From: JANPPS01 sp043758105
GTDB lineage: Bacteria; Pseudomonadota; Alphaproteobacteria; Acetobacterales; Acetobacteraceae
Assembly: GCA_043758105.1 (NCBI GenBank)
Contig: JAYVOF010000046.1
Span: forward strand, 1 to 6,138
Direction: 5' to 3'
Length of the DNA stretch: 6,138 bases
Below are positions 1 through 6,138 of this stretch, in pieces (position 1 is the first letter of the stretch; each line of letters begins with the position of its first letter). Position numbers and translations under genes: made by a program. Under the pieces are notes generated by a model. It was given only the letters and a program-made list of their open reading frames with translations. It had not been told where the DNA came from and did not search any database.

Positions 1-2203
1 GCATCAGGCTCCCGGCCAAACTCCTGAACGGGTGCCCGGACTGACCCGGCGTCATCGCGAACCGGCTGCGGTCCAAATCCGCCAAATCATACACCCCGCG
101 GAACCCGGCCCCATGCACGCTGATGAACCCCGGTGCCCGGGATCCGCCACGGAAAAGCGTCGTGTCATCGCCGGGCTGCGGGATTTCCCAGCGGAACCGG
201 GCCCCCACCCACGGTAGCCGCGCCATCAACGGGTGGGCGAACACCGCAACGTGCTCGTCGCCCCAGCGCCAGGCCGCCGGGTCCGGCCCCTGCCGCGCCG
301 ACACCTCGATGAGCGCGCCGGCCAGCGTTTGCGTCAGCAGCGGACCCACATCCCCGGCCCGCGCCGGGTCCAGCGCATACGCCACGACGTCCGGCCACGC
401 GCCCGCGACGGCCGGCTTCACATGATGCTGCGCCAGATATGCCGCCGCAAAATCCCGCATCCAGGCGTTGAAGATCAGCGGCTGCGCCTGCTCGGGCCGC
501 ATCCCCCCGTCCCAGCGGGCGAGCAGCGCCAGGGCGGACGTGGACATGCCGCCGGACGGCGCAACGCTGCGGAGCCGGGGCAGGATGGTGAGGGCGAAGG
601 CGCTGACGACATCGACCTGCATGGCGGCGAAGCTGGTCACGTCATGCCGGGCGGTTTCGTCCAGCAGGGTGCGGATGCGCTGCGCCCGCCAGTCGCCGAA
701 CCAATCGCGCCCCAGGAAAACCGGGAAGTCCGGTGGCGCCGCCCGCTCATTGGCGTTCACCAGCCGCCCGCTATCTGGCGCGATCACATGCGGCAGGGCG
801 GTGCCCACGGCATAGCCGGTCCAGTCATGCCGGCCATCGGCACCCGCCACCGGCACCGAACCGTCCCCCTGGCGGCGGAGCGGCACCCGTCCGGTGGTGA
901 ACTGCCCGATCGTGACCCGGTCCGCGCCCAGCACATTCTGCACCGGACTGGTAATCAGCGCCGCCGCGGCGCCGATTTCCTCCACGTTGGCCGCATGATT
1001 GAGCTGCAGCAGCCCATCCGCGTCCGTGTCCCCGGGGGCCAGCGCCGCCATGGCGACGGCCAGCACCGGCTCCCCCCCGGATTCCAAGTCACTCAGCACC
1101 GGGCCATGCCGGGTTTCCCGCACCGTCAGCACCTCGTCCGGCTGCCCGCGCACGCGGATGCGCTCCTCATGCGTCTCGAAGGCTTGCGGGCCATCCGGGG
1201 TTTGATAGCGGCCGTCCGGCAGCACCGTTTCGACGAACACGTCCTGCGTGTCCGCCCCGGCGGTGGTGAAGGTCCAGGCGACGTGGCCATTATGACCCAG
1301 CACCAGGAACGGCACGCCCGGTGCCGTCGCCCCCGCCAGCACGCCACCCGGCGTCTCGATCCGGACCAGGTACCATAAATCCGGCATGCTGAAGCCCAGA
1401 TGCGGGTCGCCGGCCAGCAGCGGCGCGCCCGTGCGGCTATGCCTTGCATCGACGGCCCATTCATTGCTGGCCGTGTCCGGCTGGGTGAAGGGGGCGGGGA
1501 AGTCGGGGATGATCGCGGCCAGATGGGTCGGCAGCGATGCGTCGGGCGGCACCGGATGGTCCTGCGGCGGCCAGAAATCTTCACCCGGCTTCAGCCCCGC
1601 ACGGGCAAGCTTGATGCGCCACGACCCGGACAGATAGAGCGACATCGTCTTGCCCCATAGCAGGCTGTCAGAGGCGAGCCACGGCTCGGGCGCGCCGAAC
1701 AGGATCAGCTCCGGCGCGGCGAACCGGCCGCGGGCGCCGATCCAGGCATTCACGCCGCGCCCATACGCCTCCATCAGGGCACGCGTTTCAGGCTGGAGCC
1801 CGGGAAGGTCCGCCCGCGCCCGGCGCTCCAGCCCCAAAACGCGCATGCTACGGTCGAGCGGGAGGGTGCTGGGGCCGACCAGCTCGGACAGGCGCCCGGC
1901 GGTCGATCGGCGCGTCAGCTCCATCTGGAACATCCGGTCCCGCGCGTGCACGAAGCCGAGTGCGGCGGCGGCGTCCAGCTCCGACCCGGCGCGGATCAAC
2001 GGAATGCCGTCCGCGTCGAAGCCGATGTCCACTGGCGCCGTCAGCCCCGCGATCTGCAGACGCTGGTGCGACGCCGGTAACGACCACCAGACGGTTCCGG
2101 CCGTGGCGACCGCCACGATCAGCACGAGGCCGATCACGCTCGTCATCAGAACGCGGAGGATGCGCCGCACGATCCCGGGTGATTTCCGCCGGGACCGCGC
2201 CAT
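1..2203 (-). CDS. Penicillin acylase family protein (S45 Ntn-hydrolase), C-terminus beyond the window
   Basis: This is a penicillin-amidase-family acylase, which hydrolyses an amide bond in an N-acyl substrate (beta-lactam side chain, acyl-homoserine lactone or similar). 734 residues are visible and the stop codon lies before position 1. After a basic N-terminus, a hydrophobic stretch at about residues 18-40 looks like a signal or membrane anchor, so the enzyme probably acts in the periplasm. The alpha-chain signature GFVHARDRMFQMEL is at residues 83-96. The autoprocessing site is SNEWAV, with Ser246 as the expected N-terminal nucleophile of the beta chain. His268 (in GDPHL) falls at beta position 23, Ala315 (TTAG) near the oxyanion Ala69, and Asn485 (NANE) and Arg506 match the conserved Asn and Arg, so the catalytic set looks intact. 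The C-terminal motif GQSGHPF lies just before the window edge, so perhaps a few dozen residues are missing. The ATG is 4 bases after the upstream stop, without a clear ribosome binding site. The family is certain; the substrate is unknown. Confidence 0.93.
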   Translation of the reverse strand, partial: MARSRRKSPGIVRRILRVLMTSVIGLVLIVAVATAGTVWWSLPASHQRLQIAGLTAPVDIGFDADGIPLIRAGSELDAAAALGFVHARDRMFQMELTRRSTAGRLSELVGPSTLPLDRSMRVLGLERRARADLPGLQPETRALMEAYGRGVNAWIGARGRFAAPELILFGAPEPWLASDSLLWGKTMSLYLSGSWRIKLARAGLKPGEDFWPPQDHPVPPDASLPTHLAAIIPDFPAPFTQPDTASNEWAVDARHSRTGAPLLAGDPHLGFSMPDLWYLVRIETPGGVLAGATAPGVPFLVLGHNGHVAWTFTTAGADTQDVFVETVLPDGRYQTPDGPQAFETHEERIRVRGQPDEVLTVRETRHGPVLSDLESGGEPVLAVAMAALAPGDTDADGLLQLNHAANVEEIGAAAALITSPVQNVLGADRVTIGQFTTGRVPLRRQGDGSVPVAGADGRHDWTGYAVGTALPHVIAPDSGRLVNANERAAPPDFPVFLGRDWFGDWRAQRIRTLLDETARHDVTSFAAMQVDVVSAFALTILPRLRSVAPSGGMSTSALALLARWDGGMRPEQAQPLIFNAWMRDFAAAYLAQHHVKPAVAGAWPDVVAYALDPARAGDVGPLLTQTLAGALIEVSARQGPDPAAWRWGDEHVAVFAHPLMARLPWVGARFRWEIPQPGDDTTLFRGGSRAPGFISVHGAGFRGVYDLADLDRSRFAMTPGQSGHPFRSLAGSLM

Positions 2204-2207
2204 CGGA

Positions 2208-3176
2208 TCAGTGGAGGCGAGGGGTTTTCAGGATGCTGGCCCGGTCGGTCGAGGTGACGGTCACCGCCGACGTGCGTCCGCCCCGGCCGACGCTGACCTG
2301 CACCGCGGCACCCGCCGGGCCGGACGCCCATACCGCGCGCCACAGTCCGGCCAAATCCGGTACCTCATTGCCGTTCACCGCCAAAATCCGGTCCCCGGTC
2401 CGCATCCCGGCCTTGTCCGCCGGACCGTTATCCGCGAGGCCGCCGACGACCAGCGTCTCGTCATCCTCCATGGCATACAGCCCGAGCCAGGGCCGCGGCG
2501 GACGGTTGACCCGGCCGTATTTCAATAAATCGTCGAGGATGGGCGGCAAAAGCTCGACCGGCACGACCATGTTCATGTCCTGCCGCTTCGACCCGTCACC
2601 CTGCTGCAACACCAGCGAGCCGATGCCCAGTAGCTTGCCGTCCTTGCCGATCAGGGCGCCACCCCCCCAGAACGGGTGGGAAGGCGAGGTGAAAATAGCG
2701 TCGTCCAGCAAATACTCCCAATAGCCGGCGAATTCCTGCCGCCCTGCGACCTTGGCCGCGACACAGTGACGCCGTCCACCGGCGGCGGCGAAGATACAGG
2801 GCTCGCCCACGCGGGCCTTGGCGCTGTCGCCCATTTCCATCACCGGCACGTCCAAGTGCCCAAGTGCCTGCACCAGGCCGAAGCCGCTTTCCTGGTCGTA
2901 CGCCAGCGCGTGCCCGGCCATCGTGCGCCCGTCAGATGCCGTGAGCCAGACGCTGTCGGCCTCGGTAATCAAATAGCCGATGGTGAGGAACAGGCCGGGG
3001 CGGATGTGCACCGCGCTGCCGGCCCGCTCGGTGCCCAGGGTGTCGGCGGTGAAGGCATCGTCCGGCACGGTGGCGCGCAGGCCGACCACACTGGTCAGCA
3101 CCGTTTCAAGGTCGAAGCTATACTCTGCGGCCTTGGGCTGCAGGCTTGGCGGGATTCCATGTTCGGTCTTGGGCAT
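2208..3176 (-). CDS. HtrA/DegP-like PDZ protein with a degenerate catalytic triad (probable pseudoprotease)
   Basis: The 322-residue protein has a trypsin-like fold (about residues 25-215) followed by one PDZ domain (about 227-310: WLGL, then GPADKAGMRTGDRILAVNG). The protease part lines up with HtrA motifs, but every catalytic residue is changed. The usual LTNNHVV is LTIGYLI, with Tyr68 for His. The usual DLAVL is GFGLV, with Gly98 for Asp. The usual GNSGGPL is FWGGGAL, with Gly171 for Ser. The surrounding framework (GSAV at 53-56, MGDS at 115-118, DGKLLGIGS at 179-187) is kept, so the fold probably survives without peptidase activity. There is no signal peptide, and an in-frame TAA one codon before the ATG excludes any longer N-terminus, so a cytoplasmic location is likely. 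Automatic annotation would call it a serine protease. Its position between the dehydrogenase and acylase genes suggests a scaffold, chaperone or binding role, which is inference. Confidence 0.88.
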   Translation of the reverse strand: MPKTEHGIPPSLQPKAAEYSFDLETVLTSVVGLRATVPDDAFTADTLGTERAGSAVHIRPGLFLTIGYLITEADSVWLTASDGRTMAGHALAYDQESGFGLVQALGHLDVPVMEMGDSAKARVGEPCIFAAAGGRRHCVAAKVAGRQEFAGYWEYLLDDAIFTSPSHPFWGGGALIGKDGKLLGIGSLVLQQGDGSKRQDMNMVVPVELLPPILDDLLKYGRVNRPPRPWLGLYAMEDDETLVVGGLADNGPADKAGMRTGDRILAVNGNEVPDLAGLWRAVWASGPAGAAVQVSVGRGGRTSAVTVTSTDRASILKTPRLH

Positions 3177-3179
3177 CGG

Positions 3180-4691
3180 TTAGCCGTAATTGACCATGAT
3201 GGTTTTTTTATGGGTGAAGTGCTCGAGCATGGATTCCAGGCTCGCCTCCTTACCCAAACCACTGCTCTTCACGCCGCCATAGCTGAGGTTGGCCTGCACG
3301 ACCAGGTTCTGGTTGATCTGCACGAGCCCCGCCTCCAGCCGGTGCGCGAGGTCGAGGCCGACCTTCAGATTGTTGGTCCAAAGTGACGCCGCGAGGCCGA
3401 ATTCCGTGCCGTTCGCCTGCGCCAGCACCGTCTCGACGTCGTCGAACGGGAAGACGCAGGTGACGGGGCCGAAGATCTCTTCCTGCACCAGCCGGCTCTC
3501 GTTCGGCAGGTTGCTGAAGATATACGGGCGAATGAACAGGCCGCGGGCGAGCGCCGGGTCATCCGGCATGGCGCTCGCGGCGCGGCCGGTGGCGCCCGGC
3601 GTGGCCAGGCCTTCCGCGATAAAGCCTTGGACCTTCTTGAACTGGTCTTGGCTGATGATGGTGCCGATATCGGTTTTCTCGTCGAGCGGATCGCCCATCA
3701 CCATGGCGTCCACCTTGGCGGCCAGCGCGTCGATGAAGCGCTGGAATAGCGGGCGCTCGACATAGATGCGGGACGCCGCCGTGCAGGACTGGCCCTGCCG
3801 GGTGAAGCGCATGGAGGTGACGGCGCCCATGACCGTCTTGTCGAAGTCGCAATCCTCGAAGATGATCATCGGGCTTTTGCCGCCCAGTTCCAGCGTGACC
3901 GGTATAAGCTTCTCCGCCGCACCGCGGGCCACGATCTTACCGACCTCGACGCTGCCGGTGAACGTCACCTTCCGCACGTCCGGATGTGCCACCAGCGGCG
4001 CGCCGCATTCCGGGCCGAAGCCCGACAGCATGTTGAAGCAGCCCGGCGGCAGCACGCGGTTCATCAGCTCGCATATGCGCAACACAGCCAGTGGCGCCTC
4101 TTCGGCGGATTTCACCACCACCGTGTTGCCCGCCACCAGCGCCGGGGCGATTTTAAGCGCCATCAGGAGCATCGGCACGTTCCAGGGGATGATCGCGCCA
4201 ACCACGCCCAGCGGCTCCCGGACGGTGACGCTCAGCACGCCGGGTGCGAATGGGACGGTTTCGCCCTTTAATTCGCCGCCCAGGCCCGCATAGAATTCCA
4301 GGATGTCGGCGACGGTATTGGCCTCGACCCGGCTTTCGGTGCGGAGCGCCTTGCCCGTTTCGAGGGCGATGAGGCGGCCCAGTTCCTCGACGTGTTCACG
4401 GATGATGGCGGCGCACTGGCCGACCAGGGCGCCGCGCTTGCGGGACGCCATCTTGGCCCAGGCGAGCTGCGCCAGCTTCGCGTCCGACACCGCCGCGTTC
4501 ACGTCCGCCGCATCGCCCTCCGCGGCGCGGGCGACTTCCAGACCGGTCGCCGGGTTCACGATGGCGAAGCTCTTGCCCGAGCGCGCCGGCACGAAGCGTC
4601 CGCCGATGAAGTGTTTGCCGGACAGCGCGGTCGCCAGCGCCTGCTGGTCCAGCGTCGGCGCGGACGGGGTTGGGTGCGGGCTGTCGAGCAT
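3180..4691 (-). CDS. NAD-dependent aldehyde dehydrogenase family protein
   Basis: This 503-residue enzyme, of normal family length, oxidises an aldehyde to the carboxylic acid in the cytoplasm. Visible motifs are: IIPWN at 167-171, with oxyanion Asn171; VVVKSAEE at 191-198, with cofactor-binding Lys194 and Glu197; FTGS at 244-247; LELGGKSP at 267-274, with general base Glu268; GQSC at 300-303, with nucleophile Cys303; and EEIFGPV at 404-410, with Glu405. The Glu three residues after the Lys favours NAD over NADP, by analogy with ALDH2. The usual KPAE/KPSE is KSAE here. The frame stays open upstream to 5015, but that stretch overlaps the divergent gene and does not resemble the family. The ATG at 4691 is preceded by a weak AAGG, and residues 1-25 are a variable leader. 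It is the first gene of the minus-strand operon, and its stop is followed by one codon and then the next ATG. The substrate cannot be assigned; the GQSCTAASR neighbourhood resembles betaine/gamma-aminobutyraldehyde-type dehydrogenases. Confidence 0.95.
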   Translation of the reverse strand: MLDSPHPTPSAPTLDQQALATALSGKHFIGGRFVPARSGKSFAIVNPATGLEVARAAEGDAADVNAAVSDAKLAQLAWAKMASRKRGALVGQCAAIIREHVEELGRLIALETGKALRTESRVEANTVADILEFYAGLGGELKGETVPFAPGVLSVTVREPLGVVGAIIPWNVPMLLMALKIAPALVAGNTVVVKSAEEAPLAVLRICELMNRVLPPGCFNMLSGFGPECGAPLVAHPDVRKVTFTGSVEVGKIVARGAAEKLIPVTLELGGKSPMIIFEDCDFDKTVMGAVTSMRFTRQGQSCTAASRIYVERPLFQRFIDALAAKVDAMVMGDPLDEKTDIGTIISQDQFKKVQGFIAEGLATPGATGRAASAMPDDPALARGLFIRPYIFSNLPNESRLVQEEIFGPVTCVFPFDDVETVLAQANGTEFGLAASLWTNNLKVGLDLAHRLEAGLVQINQNLVVQANLSYGGVKSSGLGKEASLESMLEHFTHKKTIMVNYG

Positions 4692-4721
4692 GGGGTTTGC
4701 CTTGTGGCGGGTGAACCCCAT
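4690..4721. promoter_or_regulatory. Inverted repeat in the divergent promoter region, candidate operator
   Basis: ATGGGGTT (4690-4697) is the exact reverse complement of AACCCCAT (4714-4721), with 16 bases between the arms. The arm centres are about 24 bases apart. The left arm covers the aldehyde dehydrogenase start codon and the right arm runs into the candidate -10 element. A regulator bound here could control both transcription units. No regulator gene is in the window. A chance repeat of this size is possible. Confidence 0.35.
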
Positions 4722-4725
4722 TAAT
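4697..4725 (+). promoter_or_regulatory. Candidate promoter of the CoA-transferase
   Basis: TTGCCT (4697-4702) and ATTAAT (4720-4725) are separated by 17 bases and each matches the sigma-70 consensus at four of six positions. The -10 lies inside the perfect 10-bp palindrome CCATTAATGG (4718-4727), so it reads the same on the minus strand. There, TTGTTC (complement of 4744-4749) lies 18 bases upstream and could form the aldehyde dehydrogenase promoter. Transcription would start near 4732, close to the ATG at 4735. The assignment is by eye. Confidence 0.3.
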
Positions 4726-4753
4726 GGACCCGCGATGAACGCGGAACAAGGGC

Positions 4754-4759
4754 AAGGAG
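4754..4759 (+). promoter_or_regulatory. Ribosome binding site of the CoA-transferase
   Basis: AAGGAG lies 11 bases before the ATG at 4771. The spacing is slightly long, but this is the only good Shine-Dalgarno match near either candidate start. It favours 4771 over the in-frame ATG at 4735. Confidence 0.55.
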
Positions 4760-4770
4760 CGCCGCACCTC

Positions 4771-5982
4771 ATGACCACCCAGCCGACCGGACCGCTTGCG
4801 GGCCTGACCGTCTTCGACCTCACGCGCGTGCTGGCCGGCCCCACCTGTGTGCAAATGTTGGGGGATTTGGGCGCGGACGTGATCAAGATCGAAAAGCCCG
4901 GTGCGGGCGACGACACGCGCGGGTTTGCGCCGCCGTTCATGCCGGGCACGCAGGAGAGCGCGTATTTTGTGGGCGTGAACCGCAATAAGCGCTCGGTCAC
5001 GCTGGATATTTCCAAGCCCGAGGGGCAGGCGATCGCGCGGCAGTTGATCGCTCAATCGGACATTTTGGCGGAGAATTTCAAGGTGGGCGCCTTGGCCAAA
5101 TACGGCCTGGGCTATGAGCAGCTGCACACCGAGTTCCCCCGCCTGATCTATTGCAGCATCACCGGCTTCGGCCAGACCGGCCCGTATGCGCCCCGCCCCG
5201 GCTATGACAGCCTGGTGCAGGCGATGGGCGGGGTGATGAGCCTGACCGGGGAGCCGGAGGGGCTGCCGCAAAAGGTCGGCGTGCCGGTGGCGGACCTTTT
5301 TGCCGGGCTGTATGGCTGCATCGGCATCCTGGCGGCGCTGCGGCACCGGGACGCGACCGGGCAGGGCCAGCAAGTCGATATCGGTATGCTGGATACGCAT
5401 GTGGCCTGGCTGGCCAATCAAGGGATGAATTATTTGGCCACCGGCGAGAACCCGGTGCGTCTTGGCAATCAGCATCCCAATATTGTGCCCTACCAAGTGT
5501 TCCAGACCGCGGACGGGTATTTGGTATTATCGGTGGGGAATGACCCGACATTCAAGCGGTTCTGTGACGCGGTTGGCCTGTCCCATTTACTGGACGATCC
5601 CCGCTTCGCCACCAACGCCGCCCGCGTCGGCAACCGCCAATTGGTGACCAACACGCTGGCGCCGGTCATGCGGGGTGATACGACGGTGAACTGGGTCACC
5701 CGGCTGGAGGCGCTGAAGATCGGCTGCGGCCCGATCAACACGCTGGCGCAGGTGTTCGCGGATGAGCAGGTGGTGGCGCGCAACACCGTGGTCCGCGTGC
5801 CGCACGCGGCCTCTCCGGACGGGATGCAGGTGATCGCGAACCCGGTCCGCCTGTCCGAAACCCCCGCCGATTACCGCCGCGGACCGCCGATTTTGGGGGA
5901 GCATACGGACGAGGTATTGGGCGAAAACCTGGGCCTCTCGCGGGATCGCTTGGCGGAATTGCGCGAGAGGGGTGTGATCTAG
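4771..5982 (+). CDS. Class III CoA-transferase (CaiB/BaiF family)
   Basis: This 403-residue enzyme moves coenzyme A from an acyl-CoA donor to a carboxylic acid in the cytoplasm. Family signatures are: PLAGLTVFDLTRVLAGP at 8-24; LGADVIKIEKPGAGDDTR at 33-50; NRNKRSVTLD at 70-79; ENFKVG at 101-106; GFGQTGPY at 132-139; and GYDSLVQAMGG at 144-154. Asp175 in VADLFAGLY matches the catalytic Asp that forms the acyl-anhydride intermediate (Asp169 of formyl-CoA transferase). The C-terminal GPPILGEHTDEVL at 371-383 is also typical. The NIVPYQVFQTADGY block (237-250) recalls the succinyl-CoA:glutarate transferase branch rather than oxalate/formyl-CoA transferases, but this is from memory and weak. The start at 4771 is chosen because AAGGAG lies 11 bases upstream and the family begins just after it. 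An in-frame ATG at 4735 would add 12 residues but has no ribosome binding site. The gene is divergent from the aldehyde dehydrogenase, with 79 bases between them. Confidence 0.94.
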   Translation: MTTQPTGPLAGLTVFDLTRVLAGPTCVQMLGDLGADVIKIEKPGAGDDTRGFAPPFMPGTQESAYFVGVNRNKRSVTLDISKPEGQAIARQLIAQSDILAENFKVGALAKYGLGYEQLHTEFPRLIYCSITGFGQTGPYAPRPGYDSLVQAMGGVMSLTGEPEGLPQKVGVPVADLFAGLYGCIGILAALRHRDATGQGQQVDIGMLDTHVAWLANQGMNYLATGENPVRLGNQHPNIVPYQVFQTADGYLVLSVGNDPTFKRFCDAVGLSHLLDDPRFATNAARVGNRQLVTNTLAPVMRGDTTVNWVTRLEALKIGCGPINTLAQVFADEQVVARNTVVRVPHAASPDGMQVIANPVRLSETPADYRRGPPILGEHTDEVLGENLGLSRDRLAELRERGVI

Positions 5983-6001
5983 ATGAAGGGAACACACGGC
6001 C

Positions 6002-6022
6002 CCCTCTCCCTCCCGGAGAGGG
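6002..6022 (+). terminator. Stem-loop after the CoA-transferase, possible terminator
   Basis: CCCTCTCC (6002-6009) pairs with GGAGAGGG (6015-6022) around a 5-base loop, 19 bases after the CoA-transferase stop. The G+C-rich 8-bp stem could stop transcription or protect the 3' end. However, no T-run follows, so it is not a classical intrinsic terminator. It is also the core of the repeat listed next. Confidence 0.35.
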
Positions 6023-6038
6023 TTGGGGTGAGGGAAAC
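6002..6038 (+). repeat. Palindromic intergenic repeat, copy A
   Basis: The unit consists of the CCCTCTCC/GGAGAGGG stem followed by TGGGGTGAGGGAAAC (6024-6038). Its right part, 6015-6038, recurs in inverted orientation at 6111-6134 with one mismatch in 24 bases. Elements with a CTCTCCC-stem and a GGTTGGGGTGAGGG tail are familiar from intergenic DNA of many proteobacteria. That is recollection, not a search result. Confidence 0.7.
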
Positions 6039-6110
6039 AACCGGCGCGAACCCCAACAATCCTGGGCCTGTTTGCGGTGCCGTCCTCACATCTCAAATTC
6101 CGCCCCCGTG

Positions 6111-6138
6111 GTTTCCCTCACCCCAGCCCTCTCCCGGA
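6111..6138 (-). repeat. Palindromic intergenic repeat, copy B, cut by the window end
   Basis: This is the inverted partner of copy A. GTTTCCCTCACCCCA (6111-6125) is the exact reverse complement of 6024-6038. It is followed by one mismatch at 6126 and then CCCTCTCC, complementary to 6015-6022. The unit probably continues past the window. The two copies face each other across 72 bases (6039-6110) in which no gene or other motif is seen. Confidence 0.7.

Noticed and set aside
233..1378. 381-codon open frame on the plus strand
   Set aside because: It lies antisense to the acylase, is rich in Arg, His, Gly and Pro and shows no family motif. Long antisense frames are expected in G+C-rich DNA, whereas the opposite strand encodes a full set of S45 motifs.
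1650..2724. Two overlapping plus-strand open frames of 292 and 254 codons
   Set aside because: Both are antisense to the acylase and pseudoprotease genes, with Ser/Arg/Pro-rich translations and no motif.
2852..2867. 8-bp tandem repeat CCAAGTGC twice
   Set aside because: It lies inside the pseudoprotease frame, which stays open and aligns across it, and two copies of 8 bases are within chance.
4303..4770. Upstream in-frame extension of the CoA-transferase (156 codons)
   Set aside because: It is antisense to the dehydrogenase, and the class III signature begins right after the ATG at 4771, which has a ribosome binding site.
4692..5015. Upstream in-frame extension of the aldehyde dehydrogenase (108 codons)
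   Set aside because: It runs antisense through the divergent promoter region and the CoA-transferase N-terminus. The family's usual length and N-terminus are satisfied by the ATG at 4691.
4396..5496. 366-codon open frame on the minus strand
   Set aside because: It is antisense to the CoA-transferase and overlaps the dehydrogenase in another frame. Its composition is low-information and has no recognisable domain.
1..6138. CRISPR array, tRNA, rRNA, insertion sequence or integrase
   Set aside because: No regularly spaced repeats, tRNA-like cloverleaf, rRNA stretch or transposase/integrase motif was seen on reading both strands.

Overview
The window is G+C-rich bacterial DNA (about two thirds G+C by eye) and densely coded. 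Gene families and codon use suggest a proteobacterium, most likely an alphaproteobacterium of the Rhodospirillales/Acetobacteraceae kind. That placement is an impression from memory, as the window holds no rRNA or other taxonomic marker.

Layout. Three genes sit nose to tail on the minus strand, and one gene is divergent on the plus strand. In minus-strand transcription order they are: (1) an NAD-type aldehyde dehydrogenase (4691 to 3180); (2) a 322-residue HtrA/DegP-like protein with a C-terminal PDZ domain, in which all three catalytic-triad positions are replaced (3176 to 2208); (3) a penicillin-acylase-family (S45) Ntn-hydrolase with an N-terminal membrane or export segment and an intact catalytic set (2203 to beyond position 1; its C-terminus lies outside the window). 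The junctions are only 3 and 4 bases long and neither downstream gene has a visible Shine-Dalgarno sequence, so this looks like one translationally coupled operon. On the plus strand, a class III (CaiB/BaiF) CoA-transferase runs from 4771 to 5982. The 79-base divergent intergenic region carries an 8-bp inverted repeat and a 10-bp palindrome that overlaps a plausible shared -10 element. After the CoA-transferase, the last 156 bases hold no gene. They contain two facing copies of a dispersed-type intergenic repeat, the first of which folds into an 8-bp stem.

How the genes may work together (inference). An exported acylase would split an amide-linked or N-acyl compound, the aldehyde dehydrogenase would oxidise an aldehyde to an acid in the cytoplasm, and the CoA-transferase would pass CoA to a carboxylic acid. 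This would suit a small catabolic cluster, but no substrate can be read from the sequence. The most unusual item is the HtrA-like pseudoprotease between the two enzymes of the operon.
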